DNA of 64,000 nucleotides from CAMASH01 sp041746635. GTDB lineage: Bacteria; Verrucomicrobiota; Verrucomicrobiia; Chthoniobacterales; Terrimicrobiaceae. Of this stretch, positions 16,200-24,888 are shown piece after piece (position 1 is the stretch's first letter; each line of letters opens with the position of its first letter). Made by a program: the position numbers and the translations under genes. The DNA lies in NCBI GenBank assembly GCA_041746635.1, contig JBGTGQ010000030.1, positions 1-64,000 of the forward strand, read 5' to 3'. Under the pieces are notes generated by a model. It was not told where the DNA came from and made no database searches. It worked only from the letters and a program-made list of their open reading frames with translations.

Positions 16200-16970
16200 T
16201 CAGCACCAGGTAATCCCGGCCGGCTCTCCCGCTGGGAGCACCCCGTGCCGGCGGGCCAGGGCTTCAAACAAACGCACCGCCTGCTTTTCGTCCGGGCCGA
16301 GGTCGTAGCGGATATTTTCCGTCAGATAACGCAGAGCGAAGCGGGGATCTTTTTCGCCCGCCGCGATCTCATCCCGCGCGGCCAGCCCGGAGATCTTTGC
16401 CGCGCGCAAAACCGGCCCAATTTCCCGCGCTTCCTCCGACAAAGCCCAGGCGGCAAAAACAAAAGGCAGCCCCGTGTGCTGTTCCCACAAGGCACCCAGG
16501 TCGTGATAGTTCAACGCCGCTCCGTGATGCTGGCGGAAACGAATAGCCGGATCGCCAATGAGCAGGCGCGCCGCATCCGCGGGAATATCGCCGCCCTCCA
16601 CGATGCCATGTCGGCCCGGATAAAATTCGTCCAGCAAGACGCGAAGCAAAGCCGAGGAACTGCGCGAGGAGGGATCGAGATAAATCTCGCGACAATCTTG
16701 AAAATCTCCCCGGCTCGCCACGAACACGCTGAACACCTCGCCCCGGCAGGCGATGGCCACGTCGTCCACCAACCGCCCGCCCCCGGCCTGCAAAAAGGCG
16801 AACAGCGGCAGCAAGGCTACGTCCAGTTTTCCAGCATAAAACTCCCGGGCCAGATTCGCGGGAACATCCCGAACCAAAGAATCCGCCTCCAATGAGTGGA
16901 TGAGAGGTTTCGTGTTGAGATACGAAACCGCGCCGATCCGCCGATCGGCCGGAGGAACGAAGCTCATCAA
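16200..16970 (-). CDS. mqnA: Chorismate dehydratase MqnA (futalosine pathway)
   Basis: First enzyme of the futalosine route to menaquinone, turning chorismate into 3-enolpyruvylbenzoate. The N-terminal IGAVSYLNTKPLIHSLE is diagnostic, and the fold is that of a periplasmic-binding-like protein without a signal peptide. DVALLPLFAFLQ and LIGDPAIRFR follow. The length of 256 residues is normal. The ATG at 16970 overlaps the mqnE stop by four bases, so the two first steps of the pathway are coupled. The remaining mqn genes are not in the window. Confidence 0.92.
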   Translation of the reverse strand: MMSFVPPADRRIGAVSYLNTKPLIHSLEADSLVRDVPANLAREFYAGKLDVALLPLFAFLQAGGGRLVDDVAIACRGEVFSVFVASRGDFQDCREIYLDPSSRSSSALLRVLLDEFYPGRHGIVEGGDIPADAARLLIGDPAIRFRQHHGAALNYHDLGALWEQHTGLPFVFAAWALSEEAREIGPVLRAAKISGLAARDEIAAGEKDPRFALRYLTENIRYDLGPDEKQAVRLFEALARRHGVLPAGEPAGITWC

Positions 16971-18106
16971 GCGGCGACGAGGCGGTTGTCCGCCGGCGTG
17001 GTGCGGGCGATCCGTTGGTAGAAACTATTGCGCTGCCCCGGCACGCGCCCCGCCTCGCGGATAGCCTTCTCCAACGCCTCCACCGTCTGCTGCTGGGGCG
17101 TCTTGGCCCCGGCCATGTGGAAGATTTTTTCCTCGATGATGGTGCCGTGGAGGTCATCCACCCCGTAGTTCAAAGAAACCTGGGCCAGAGGCAACCCGAG
17201 GCTGATCCAATACGCCGTGATGTGGGGAATATTATCGAGGTAGATGCGGCTGATCGCGAGATTGCGCAGCTCTTCAAAGGCCGTGGCGTGGGGAATGCCC
17301 TGCAAAACCGGACGCGCGCCATCCGGCTCAAACGCGAACGGAATAAACCCGGTGAAGCCGCCCGTCTCATCCTGGATTGTCCGCAAGCGTCGCAAATGAT
17401 CGATGCGGTGATGGGCCTGTTCGATATGGCCGTAGAGCATCGTGCAAGTGCTGTGCTCGCCCATCTGGTGCCAGGTGCGATGGACTTCCGCCCACTCGTC
17501 GGCGTTTTCCTTGCCCCGGCAAATCTGATCGCGGATTTCCTGAGCGAAGATCTCGGCTCCGCCCCCGGTGATTGCGCCCAGTCCGTTTTCGCGCAGCAGT
17601 TCCAGCGTTTCCCGGATGGATAATTTGAAAACCCGCCCGGCCAGGTGGCGGATCTCCACCGCGGTGAAGGCCTTGATGGTCAGTTGTTCGTCCAGAGCCC
17701 GCAGGCTGCGCAACAAATCCAGGTACCATTCCCCCTTCAGCGTGGGATGGAGCCCGCCGACCATGTGAATTTCCGTGATACCAAGTTTGAGCGCCGCGCG
17801 CACCATCTCGACGATTTCCGGGACGGCCAATTCGAAGGCATGTTCGTCCCGCTTCTTGGCCCCGAAGGCACAGAACTGACAGGAAAGCAGGCAGACGTTC
17901 GAGTAGTTGATGTAGCGGTTGTGGATGAATGTGGCGATGTTGCCGTTGATCCGCTCGCGAAGGATATTGGCGATGCTGCCGATGCCATTGAGGTCGCGGG
18001 TCTGGTAGAGCACGAGCCCGTCCGCATCCGAAATCCGTTCTCCCGCCTGCACTTTCTCGCAGATGGGCCGAAGTTCGGGAGCAAGCAATTCAAGATTAAC
18101 CGCCAT
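16967..18106 (-). CDS. mqnE: Aminofutalosine synthase MqnE
   Basis: Radical SAM enzyme that joins the MqnA product with an adenosyl group. The cluster motif CQFCAFG follows YINYSNVCLLSC, and the segment HMVGGLHPTL and the C-terminal GVDDLHGTIIEEKIFHMAGA separate it from MqnC. The length of 379 residues fits. First gene of the mqnE-mqnA operon. Menaquinone synthesis by this route is common in Verrucomicrobiota and several other phyla. Confidence 0.92.
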   Translation of the reverse strand: MAVNLELLAPELRPICEKVQAGERISDADGLVLYQTRDLNGIGSIANILRERINGNIATFIHNRYINYSNVCLLSCQFCAFGAKKRDEHAFELAVPEIVEMVRAALKLGITEIHMVGGLHPTLKGEWYLDLLRSLRALDEQLTIKAFTAVEIRHLAGRVFKLSIRETLELLRENGLGAITGGGAEIFAQEIRDQICRGKENADEWAEVHRTWHQMGEHSTCTMLYGHIEQAHHRIDHLRRLRTIQDETGGFTGFIPFAFEPDGARPVLQGIPHATAFEELRNLAISRIYLDNIPHITAYWISLGLPLAQVSLNYGVDDLHGTIIEEKIFHMAGAKTPQQQTVEALEKAIREAGRVPGQRNSFYQRIARTTPADNRLVAA

Positions 18107-18148
18107 AAAAACTCAATCTATCACAAGTTGGATGCCGTGCACGCCAGC

Positions 18149-18700
18149 TCAACTTTTCTTCGCCAGCGACTCGACGAATTTTGCGAAGCCATCGGCTTGG
18201 GCGCGCAGCCGGGCCAGCACGTCCTCGTCCTTAAGCCGGCCTTCCGCATTGAGGTGATCATTCACCAGCGGGATGAAGACCCGTTCGGGATAAATATGGG
18301 CGTTGCGGTAGCCGAAGATGGCCTGCAATTGCTCGACGGGTCGGAGCGCACCCCACATGCCGGCGGCCAGACCAGTGAAGCAAACCGGCTTGCGCTCGAA
18401 ACTCTCGGGGAACTTGAGCATGTCGATGAAGTATTTCAGGATGCCGGGAACGCTGCCGTTGTATTCGGGCGTGACGATGTGAAGCCCGGAACTTTGCAGG
18501 ACAGCATCGGAGATGGGTTTGAAGGCGGCGGGTTTATCCGCATAGCTGGAAACCGCGAAAATCTCCGGCGGCAGGGTGGCCAGATCGAGCACCTGGGCGG
18601 ACTGGCCGGAGGCGCGGTAAATGGCGTCGATGTGGGCGGCGACCTTGGCGGTGTTGCTGCCGGGGCGATTGGTCCCGGCGATGATGACGATTTTGGACAT
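18149..18700 (-). CDS. NAD(P)H-dependent FMN reductase
   Basis: 183-residue flavodoxin-like protein. IIAGTNRPGSNTAKVA binds the FMN phosphate. The mid-region VTPEYNGSVPGILKYFIDML is the classic loop of the NADPH-dependent FMN reductase family, and VCFTGLAAGMWG follows. Such enzymes supply reduced flavin or reduce quinones. It lies 30 bases after a helix-turn-helix regulator gene on the same strand, so the regulator may control it. Confidence 0.88.
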   Translation of the reverse strand: MSKIVIIAGTNRPGSNTAKVAAHIDAIYRASGQSAQVLDLATLPPEIFAVSSYADKPAAFKPISDAVLQSSGLHIVTPEYNGSVPGILKYFIDMLKFPESFERKPVCFTGLAAGMWGALRPVEQLQAIFGYRNAHIYPERVFIPLVNDHLNAEGRLKDEDVLARLRAQADGFAKFVESLAKKS

Positions 18701-18730
18701 GTCCTGACGATGGCAGGATATTTACGCGCT

Positions 18731-19360
18731 TCAACCTACGAAATAGGCGCATTCGTAGGAACCGCCCTCCCCGCTTTGCAGGCGGCGAACACCCGCGCCG
18801 AGGATTTGCTGAAACATATCGCGCTCCATCTCGGCGGCCTTGGGCATGGCGGCAAACAGGGCTTCCATGGGATGGTGTCGTTCAATGATTCGCAAGGCGG
18901 GTTCGTTTTCCAGATCGGCCATGTGGCCCTCGCTGTCGCGGAGGCGGGCCAGCCATTTGGCGCGCTCGGCGGGAGTGTCGCCGCGTATTTTTCCGGCGTA
19001 GTTCCTCGCCTTCTCCTGAAAGTGGAGGAAGAGGATTTTTTCCGCGGCGGCGGGACCGTAGAGTTTCTTGGCCTGTTCGAGAAGCGAGAGGGCCAGCGCG
19101 TTATCCGCTTGCGGGAAAAGGTCCCTCGCCTTGTTGGTGAGTCGGTAAAGATGCTCGGGCCGCCCCACTCCGCGATTGCGCCGGAAGGTGTCGAGATAGC
19201 CGTCGCGCTCCAGGTCGATGCAGATTTGTTTCACTCCCATGTAACTCATCTTCAAGCGGTCGGCCATCTCGCGCACGGTGAGCCCATCGGCGGAACGCTT
19301 TATCAAGTTCAGCACGGCAAGACGCTGGCTGCGGCCGATTTGGGAGAGGAGACGCTGCAT
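18731..19360 (-). CDS. Helix-turn-helix transcriptional regulator
   Basis: 209 residues. The N-terminal winged helix-turn-helix is LTVREMADRLKMSYMGVKQI followed by LERDGYLDTFRRNRGVGRPE, resembling the SufR/DeoR-ArsR type. The C-terminal part is helical with a single cysteine near the end (SYECAYF), so the multi-cysteine cluster site of SufR is absent. The ligand is unknown. It is probably co-transcribed with the FMN reductase gene downstream. Confidence 0.75.
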   Translation of the reverse strand: MQRLLSQIGRSQRLAVLNLIKRSADGLTVREMADRLKMSYMGVKQICIDLERDGYLDTFRRNRGVGRPEHLYRLTNKARDLFPQADNALALSLLEQAKKLYGPAAAEKILFLHFQEKARNYAGKIRGDTPAERAKWLARLRDSEGHMADLENEPALRIIERHHPMEALFAAMPKAAEMERDMFQQILGAGVRRLQSGEGGSYECAYFVG

Positions 19361-19420
19361 GATTTTGGCTGACGCCGGATCATGTCCGCCCCGCCCTCAA
19401 CTCACAACCTTCAACTGAAA

Positions 19421-20842
19421 CTACGGCTTGAGGATCTTGAAGGTCTTTTGTCCGTTGCGTTCGATCAGAAACATAACCCCGCGGGACATCTCCGCCTCGG
19501 ACAGGACAGCCTGGAGTTCTTCGCGGCTCCTCACCGGCTTGCCGGCCGCCTCGGAAATGATGTCATCCGGCATCAACCCCGCCACCGCGGCGGCACTATC
19601 GGGTTCCACGTCGGCCACGCGCACGCCGTGGACGGAGGCGGCGGCGGGGACATCTTCCACCAGAAGGCCATGAATGCCCCCCGGGGTGTTTTTTTTCTTC
19701 TGCGGTACCGTGCGGGGAGAAAGCATCCCTGCGGGGTCCTGGCGGTTGGATGCGCGCAAAAATTTCTCCGGTTGCTCGCCCGTGCGGAGGTCAATCGTGG
19801 CGACTTGCCCATTGCGCCAGAGTTCGAGCTGCACCGTCTGGCCGACTTTTTTGGTGAGGATTTCGCGCTGGAGATCGCGCGAGCGGGCCATGGCCTTGCC
19901 ATCCACCTTCAGGATCACATCACCCGGACGCAAGTCGCTGTTATAGGCGGGCGTGTTGGGCTCGATGTTCATCACCAAGATGCCCTTTTGCAGGTTGGGA
20001 AAGTACTGCTGGGCCTCTTCACTTTCTTCAAGTCCCACGATTTTGATACCCAGCCAGGAGCGGGATACACGCCCCTGCGCAATAAGCTGCTGGCTGACCT
20101 CGCGCGCGATGTTGATCGGCACGGCAAACCCCAGGCCGCGATTGAGGCCGTTGATCAGGGCATTTACCCCCACCACCTTGCCCTCGATGTCGCAGAGCGG
20201 GCCGCCGCTGTTGCCCGGGTGGATCGCAGCGTCGGTCTGAATGTATTCCTCGTAGGTCTGGCTGGCGGTGGGCAGGTCATCGCGACCCTTGGCGCTGATG
20301 ACTCCCACCGTGAAGGTGTAAGGCAGGTTGTAGGGCGCACCGATGGCAAAGGCGAACTGACCGACCCGGGCCGCGTCACTGTCGCCAAGTTCGGCCACTG
20401 GGAGCTTTTCGGCCTCAATCTTGAGAACGGCGATATCGGATTTTTTATCGGCCCCGACCAAAGTGGCGGGAAACTTCCGCCCGTCCTGCAAGCGGACCGT
20501 GATGCCGCCCTCCGTCACGGCGGACTCCACCACGTGGTAATTGGTCATGATATAGCCATCCGGGGAAGTAATGAATCCGGAACCCTGCTCGGGCCGCGAG
20601 GGAATTGGGCCCCCGTCCGGGCCACGGAAAAAGAATTCCATGCCCTCTGGCAAACCCGGCACAGCCATTTCGGTCCCGCCTTTGACCTCGATCACCACAA
20701 CGGCAGGAGCGATCTTTTCATAGACGCTGGCAAAGGCATCGTTCAACTGCCGCGCGAGGGGTCCAACGGCGGCGGGTTGCTGCCCGAAAGCCGGACTGCT
20801 CAGGAGAACAAGACCAAGAAACGGAACGAAACGAAATTTCAT
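19421..20842 (-). CDS. HtrA/DegP-type periplasmic serine protease
   Basis: Sec signal peptide (residues 1-20, ending AFG), then a trypsin-like domain with H103 in MTNYHVVES, D136 in KSDIAVL and S212 in HPGNSGGPL. Two PDZ domains follow: LGIKIVGLEE through the segment LRPGDVILKVDG, and a second around VEPDSAAAVAGLMPDDIIS. The length of 473 residues suits DegP/DegQ. It degrades or refolds damaged envelope proteins. A 120-base gap separates it from the divergent DUF4912 gene. Confidence 0.92.
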   Translation of the reverse strand: MKFRFVPFLGLVLLSSPAFGQQPAAVGPLARQLNDAFASVYEKIAPAVVVIEVKGGTEMAVPGLPEGMEFFFRGPDGGPIPSRPEQGSGFITSPDGYIMTNYHVVESAVTEGGITVRLQDGRKFPATLVGADKKSDIAVLKIEAEKLPVAELGDSDAARVGQFAFAIGAPYNLPYTFTVGVISAKGRDDLPTASQTYEEYIQTDAAIHPGNSGGPLCDIEGKVVGVNALINGLNRGLGFAVPINIAREVSQQLIAQGRVSRSWLGIKIVGLEESEEAQQYFPNLQKGILVMNIEPNTPAYNSDLRPGDVILKVDGKAMARSRDLQREILTKKVGQTVQLELWRNGQVATIDLRTGEQPEKFLRASNRQDPAGMLSPRTVPQKKKNTPGGIHGLLVEDVPAAASVHGVRVADVEPDSAAAVAGLMPDDIISEAAGKPVRSREELQAVLSEAEMSRGVMFLIERNGQKTFKILKP

Positions 20843-20963
20843 GCTGCGAAATTACGTCAAGTCGGACGATTTTCAAGAGGGGCGCAAAAATGAATCAAGA
20901 AAACCGTTGCCAGCAGGGACACCGTGTGTTTCAAATGCGGCAAGGAGAGGACTTTAAGCTTGC

Positions 20964-22334
20964 ATGAGCCGAAAAACCGAAGGGGATAAGAAGAATAAAA
21001 AAACGGTTGCCAGCCCGGCGCGAAAATCACCAACCCGAAAAGCCGTTCCCCCCACAGCAAAAAAACAGCCTGTGGAAACTCAAACCGAAGCCAAGACCAG
21101 CGACCTTGATCGTCTGGGAGAACTGCCCCGAAGCTATGGGACCGACACCATTTTCCTGGTCGCCCAGGAGCCTCACTGGCTTTTCACCTACTGGGATATC
21201 GATATCGCCCGCCATCCCGGAGGCCAAACCTTCCTGCGCGTTTACGAAGGCGATGCTGCGGTTGAAAACGAAATCGAAGTCACGTTCGAAACTCGCAACT
21301 GGTACATTCCCGTCAAAGCAGCCGGGGCAAAATACACCGTTGAGATCGGCTATTACCGTGGAACGACGTGGAACGCCATCGCCCACTCCGCCACCATCCA
21401 GACGCCGTCGGATCGCCTGTCAGACTCCGATCAATTCGATTACGCCACCATCCCCCTTCACCTGAGTTTTCAGAAGCTCATGGAAAACGTTCAAACCTCC
21501 ATCCGCTCCGGCGAAACCCTGATTCAGGCCCTCGCCCGGCTGCAGAAAGACGGAAAGTTGGTGGCCTTCGGTCCGGGCCAGTTTCCAAGCCTCCCCGCCG
21601 ACCAGCGCATTGTCCTCGAAGCCCTGCTCGGCGCCACAATGCTGGAGGAACTCTCCAGCGGATCCTTCAGTTCGGAGGAAATCGAGACCCTGATCTGCCA
21701 GCACTTGGAGGAGAAGCTGAGCAGCGGGAACGCCAGTGAACTGCTGGCGGCGGGACCGTGGGGTTCAGGCGGAAGCAGTTTTTTTAGTGGCTCAAGCCTT
21801 GGTGCCGGGAGCGGGGTCTCAAGCTGGGGGCCGGCCGCTCTCTCCAGTTGGGCAGCGGCGGCATTGACCAGTTGGACCGCGGCGGCCCAAGCATCCTCAA
21901 GCTCGGCCGGTCCCACCCTCTCGAGCTGGTTGCAGGGCGCATCCGGCAGTTGGTCCCATGCGGAGGCTTCCAGTTGGAATCAGGCTGCCACCACAAGCTG
22001 GGGAGCAGGGGGGTCCGAAACCCTCAGTTCCTTCGGACAGGAGCGCAGTTTTTTCATGCACGTCAATGCGGAGGTGATCTTTTACGGCGGCACCGATCCC
22101 CTCGCCAAGGTCACGATCGACGGGAAGCCGATTACCCTCAATCCCGACGGCACCTTTCGACACCATTTCATCTTTCCCGATGGCACCTGCGAAATCCCCA
22201 TTGTGGCCACCTCTCCGGATGGCGTCGAAACCCGCAGCGCCGTCTTGCGCCTTGAACGCGACACCGAAAAAACCGGCCAGGTGGAAGACACCGCCCAGCC
22301 CGCTTTAGGTGCACCGATGGGTGCCCGCGCCTGA
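20964..22334 (+). CDS. DUF4912 protein with Ser-Trp repeat region
   Basis: 456 residues. A lysine-rich N-terminus (about 1-45) precedes a DUF4912 domain marked by LPRSYGTDTIFLVAQEPHWL and FTYWDI. A central part (about residues 265-345) is unusual, with SSW or TSW triplets recurring roughly every eight to ten residues in a Gly/Ala/Ser background. The C-terminal domain beginning at FFMHVNAEVIFYGGTDP reads like a small immunoglobulin-like fold (VTIDGKPITLNPDGTF). An AAGGAGAGG ribosome site lies upstream. The role is unknown; there is no signal peptide. The recombinase gene follows at once and may be coupled to it. Confidence 0.8.
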   Translation: MSRKTEGDKKNKKTVASPARKSPTRKAVPPTAKKQPVETQTEAKTSDLDRLGELPRSYGTDTIFLVAQEPHWLFTYWDIDIARHPGGQTFLRVYEGDAAVENEIEVTFETRNWYIPVKAAGAKYTVEIGYYRGTTWNAIAHSATIQTPSDRLSDSDQFDYATIPLHLSFQKLMENVQTSIRSGETLIQALARLQKDGKLVAFGPGQFPSLPADQRIVLEALLGATMLEELSSGSFSSEEIETLICQHLEEKLSSGNASELLAAGPWGSGGSSFFSGSSLGAGSGVSSWGPAALSSWAAAALTSWTAAAQASSSSAGPTLSSWLQGASGSWSHAEASSWNQAATTSWGAGGSETLSSFGQERSFFMHVNAEVIFYGGTDPLAKVTIDGKPITLNPDGTFRHHFIFPDGTCEIPIVATSPDGVETRSAVLRLERDTEKTGQVEDTAQPALGAPMGARA

Positions 22335-22417
22335 AAAATCCCTCTCGCAACCAGGCCGCCCGAAAAGCCCGCGCCCAAGCCGGCGGGGATCTTCTTTCCG
22401 GCCAGTTCCTGCTTTAC

Positions 22418-23266
22418 TTGGAAGGGGAAAAAAATGTCTCTCCCCACACCCTGACCGGTTATCGGATTGCGTTGCAAAGCTTCCGGGATTTCCGTCCCAA
22501 CCTCTCTTGGAGAGACGCTTCCGTTGACGACTTCCGGGCCTTTCTTTTCCACCTGATGAAAGCCGGAAAAGCCCGCGCCTCCATCCGGGTCGTCTTCTCC
22601 GCCTTGCGAAGTTTTTATCAGTTTCTCGTGATACGCAATATCGTGGAGACAAATTTGCTCAAGGCGATCGATCTCCCGAAAACGGAGAAATCCCTTCCCA
22701 AGTTTTTTACGGTTAAGCAGGTGGAAACCTTCTTGGAATACCCCCGCACCCTCGAACGCCAGAAGCAGGCACCCGTCTGGATGGCCGCGCGGGATGAGGC
22801 AATTTTTGAACTTTTTTATTCGTCGGGCATCCGTCTGTCCGAACTGACCGCCCTCGACGTCCGCGACCTCGATCCCATCAGCGAAACCGTGCGGGTTTTT
22901 GGCAAGGGATCCAAAGAGCGGATTTCCCCGGTCGGCCAGCCGGCCTTGGAGGCCATCTCCCGCTACCGCAGCCTGGCCAACGTGCATTCCGGGCCGCTGT
23001 TTATCAATAAATCCCGCAAACGACTTTCATCGCGCTCTGTCTGGCTGGCCATGAAAAAGTATCTCGCGGCGGCGGGACTTCCCGCGGATTTGAGCCCGCA
23101 CAAACTTCGGCACACGTTCGCCACCCATCTGCTGGACGGCGGAGCGGATTTGCGCAGCGTGCAGACCCTGCTCGGACATGCCAGTCTTTCGACCACGCAG
23201 ATTTACACCCACGTCACGACCGAACGTCTCAAGCGAGCCTACGGGTCAGCGCATCCCAGAGCCTGA
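22418..23266 (+). CDS. XerC/XerD-type tyrosine recombinase
   Basis: 282 residues from a TTG at 22418. The N-terminal SAM-like DNA-binding domain includes SPHTLTGYRIALQSFRDF. The catalytic set is complete: Arg in SSGIRLSELTALD, Lys in GKGSKERI, His-x-x-Arg in LSPHKLRHTFATH, His in LLGHASLSTTQIYTH and Tyr in the same segment. It is probably a chromosome-dimer or general recombinase and lacks the IntI-specific insert. Family members start about ten residues earlier (the frame reads SGQFLLYLEGEKN upstream). No ATG or GTG is available there, so a CTG overlapping the DUF4912 stop is possible. Confidence 0.87.
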   Translation: MEGEKNVSPHTLTGYRIALQSFRDFRPNLSWRDASVDDFRAFLFHLMKAGKARASIRVVFSALRSFYQFLVIRNIVETNLLKAIDLPKTEKSLPKFFTVKQVETFLEYPRTLERQKQAPVWMAARDEAIFELFYSSGIRLSELTALDVRDLDPISETVRVFGKGSKERISPVGQPALEAISRYRSLANVHSGPLFINKSRKRLSSRSVWLAMKKYLAAAGLPADLSPHKLRHTFATHLLDGGADLRSVQTLLGHASLSTTQIYTHVTTERLKRAYGSAHPRA

Positions 23267-23343
23267 GGCCGTTTCGTTAAACGCGAAGACGTCACTCATT
23301 CGTAGCGGAAAACGTGAGTTTTCTGAAAAAGCGGCTCTCGGCC

Positions 23344-23556
23344 TTAAGCGCCCTTGTTCGCCTTTTTCAGAAGAGGAAGTCCGGTCTTCTCGTTCTCAGA
23401 GACGATGTAGCCTTCGGGGAGGGCATCAATGGCCAGCGGCCCCGGAACACCAGCAAAGTAGTAAAGGGTCACTTCCTGGCCACCCTTGAGCTTTTGCAAG
23501 CGGGCATGGAGATGGTAGGTTTTTCCGGACTTTTTGCTGATGACGTTGAAAGCCAT
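23344..23556 (-). CDS. Small conserved protein of unknown function
   Basis: 70 residues from ATG at 23556: it opens MAFNVISKKSGKTYHLHARL and includes EVTLYYFAGV, ALPEGYIVSENEKTGLPLL and a lysine-rich tail. Similar small proteins, with the same ISKKSGKTYYLH and DALPxGY wording, occur in cyanobacteria and other phyla, but I know of no function. It sits 35 bases downstream of rpmB on the same strand and may be co-transcribed with it. The earlier in-frame start at 23595 would read into low-complexity sequence. Confidence 0.65.
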   Translation of the reverse strand: MAFNVISKKSGKTYHLHARLQKLKGGQEVTLYYFAGVPGPLAIDALPEGYIVSENEKTGLPLLKKANKGA

Positions 23557-23591
23557 AGTTTGGTTGGGTTGGGGGTTTGGGCTGGTCAGGA

Positions 23592-23855
23592 TCAAACAAC
23601 GCCTGCTTTGCGCAGGGTTTTATAAGCTCCGTTTTTTGAAATCGTCTTGAAGGCGCGGGCGGTGGCTTTGACGGTGACAAACTTCTTCAGCTCAGGCACC
23701 CAGACGCGCTTGCTTTTCAGATTGGGCGAGTGCCAGCGGGGGGTCACTGCGGTGACGTGCATGCCGATTCCACCCTTTTTCTTGGCGAGACCGCGGCGGT
23801 GGATGGTGGAGCCCCGTTTGGGCTTGGCTCCGGTGATTTCACATTTGATAGCCAT
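23592..23855 (-). CDS. rpmB: 50S ribosomal protein L28
   Basis: 87 residues from ATG at 23855: it begins MAIKCEITGAKPKRG and continues with HRRGLAKKKGG and the C-terminal VKATARAFKTISKNGAYKTL, all typical for L28. Part of the large ribosomal subunit near the exit site. The longer open frame upstream to 24047 belongs to another reading of gmd and is not used. It lies between gmd and the small conserved gene on the minus strand. Confidence 0.93.
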   Translation of the reverse strand: MAIKCEITGAKPKRGSTIHRRGLAKKKGGIGMHVTAVTPRWHSPNLKSKRVWVPELKKFVTVKATARAFKTISKNGAYKTLRKAGVV

Positions 23856-23901
23856 GACAATTTTGGAAAAACAGAGATCTTCAGGCGGATCACCAGAAGC
23901 G

Positions 23902-24888
23902 TCAAGTGTGTTTTTGCAGGGCAGCCAGGTCGGCGTCCACCATGATTCGCACCAATTCCGCGAAGCGGACCTTCGGCTCCCAGCCGATCTGGCGCTTGGC
24001 TTTCGAGGCATCGCCCACCAGAAGCTCGACTTCCGCCGGGCGCTCATATCGCGGATCGTGCTTCACGTAATCCTGCCAGTCCAGATTCACGTGGCCAAAC
24101 GCGTGCTCCAGAAATTCCCGGATCGTGTGAGTCTCCCCCGTGGCGACTACATAATCATCGGAAACCTCCTGCTGGAGCATGAGCCACATCGCCTCGACAT
24201 ATTCGGGAGCATAACCCCAGTCGCGCTTGGCCTCCAGGTTTCCTAGGTAGAGATCCTTCTGACGGCCTTGCTTAATGGCGGCCACCGCCCGGGTGATCTT
24301 GCGCGTGACAAACGTTTCCCCCCGACGCGGACTCTCGTGATTGAAAAGGATGCCGTTCGTGGCATGAATTCCATAACTTTCGCGGTAATTTACCGTCGCC
24401 CAATAGGCAAAGACTTTGGCCACTCCATACGGGCTGCGCGGCCAGAAAGGCGTGGTCTCCTTCTGCGGAACATCCTGGACCTTGCCGAACATCTCGCTGC
24501 TGGAGGCTTGGTAAAACCGGGACTTCACCCCCGCCTCCCGCATGGCCTCCAAGATACGGATCGTGCCGACACCAGTCACATCAGCCGTGTATTCCGGAAT
24601 GTCAAAACTCACCCGCACGTGGCTCTGCGCGCCAAGGTGGTAAATCTCGTCGGGTTTCAACTGATAGATCAACTTCACCAGGTTCACCGAATCCGCCAGA
24701 TCGCCGTAATGGAGAAAAAGTTTCAACCCGTTGACGTGGGGGTCCTGATAGAGGTGGTCAATCCGATCCGTATTGAAAGTGCTGGCCCGGCGAATGATGC
24801 CGTGAACTTCATAGCCTTTGGCAATGAGCAAATCCGCGAGATAGGAACCATCCTGACCGGTGATGCCGGTAATGAGTGCTTTTTTCAT
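23902..24888 (-). CDS. gmd: GDP-mannose 4,6-dehydratase
   Basis: Makes GDP-4-keto-6-deoxymannose, precursor of GDP-fucose, rhamnose or perosamine in surface glycans. The Rossmann NAD(P) motif is TGITGQDGSYLADLL. The catalytic set is in SSSEMFG and YGVAKVFAYW, and FNHESPRRGETFVTRKITRA is diagnostic for the family. Length is 328 residues. The partner fcl (GDP-fucose synthase) is not in the window. The ATG at 24888 overlaps the rph stop by four bases. Confidence 0.95.
   Translation of the reverse strand: MKKALITGITGQDGSYLADLLIAKGYEVHGIIRRASTFNTDRIDHLYQDPHVNGLKLFLHYGDLADSVNLVKLIYQLKPDEIYHLGAQSHVRVSFDIPEYTADVTGVGTIRILEAMREAGVKSRFYQASSSEMFGKVQDVPQKETTPFWPRSPYGVAKVFAYWATVNYRESYGIHATNGILFNHESPRRGETFVTRKITRAVAAIKQGRQKDLYLGNLEAKRDWGYAPEYVEAMWLMLQQEVSDDYVVATGETHTIREFLEHAFGHVNLDWQDYVKHDPRYERPAEVELLVGDASKAKRQIGWEPKVRFAELVRIMVDADLAALQKHT

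Noticed and set aside
15026..16267. Upstream extension of the DUF362 reading frame
   Set aside because: It runs antisense through hemW and before a good signal peptide; only the part from 15025 reads as protein.
17645..19372. Plus-strand open frame of 575 codons
   Set aside because: It crosses mqnE, the FMN reductase and the regulator in antisense, all of which are clear genes.
22418..23266. Tyrosine recombinase as the integrase of the cassette array
   Set aside because: It lacks the IntI-specific insert as far as I can see, is 15 kb away and looks like an ordinary XerC/XerD protein.
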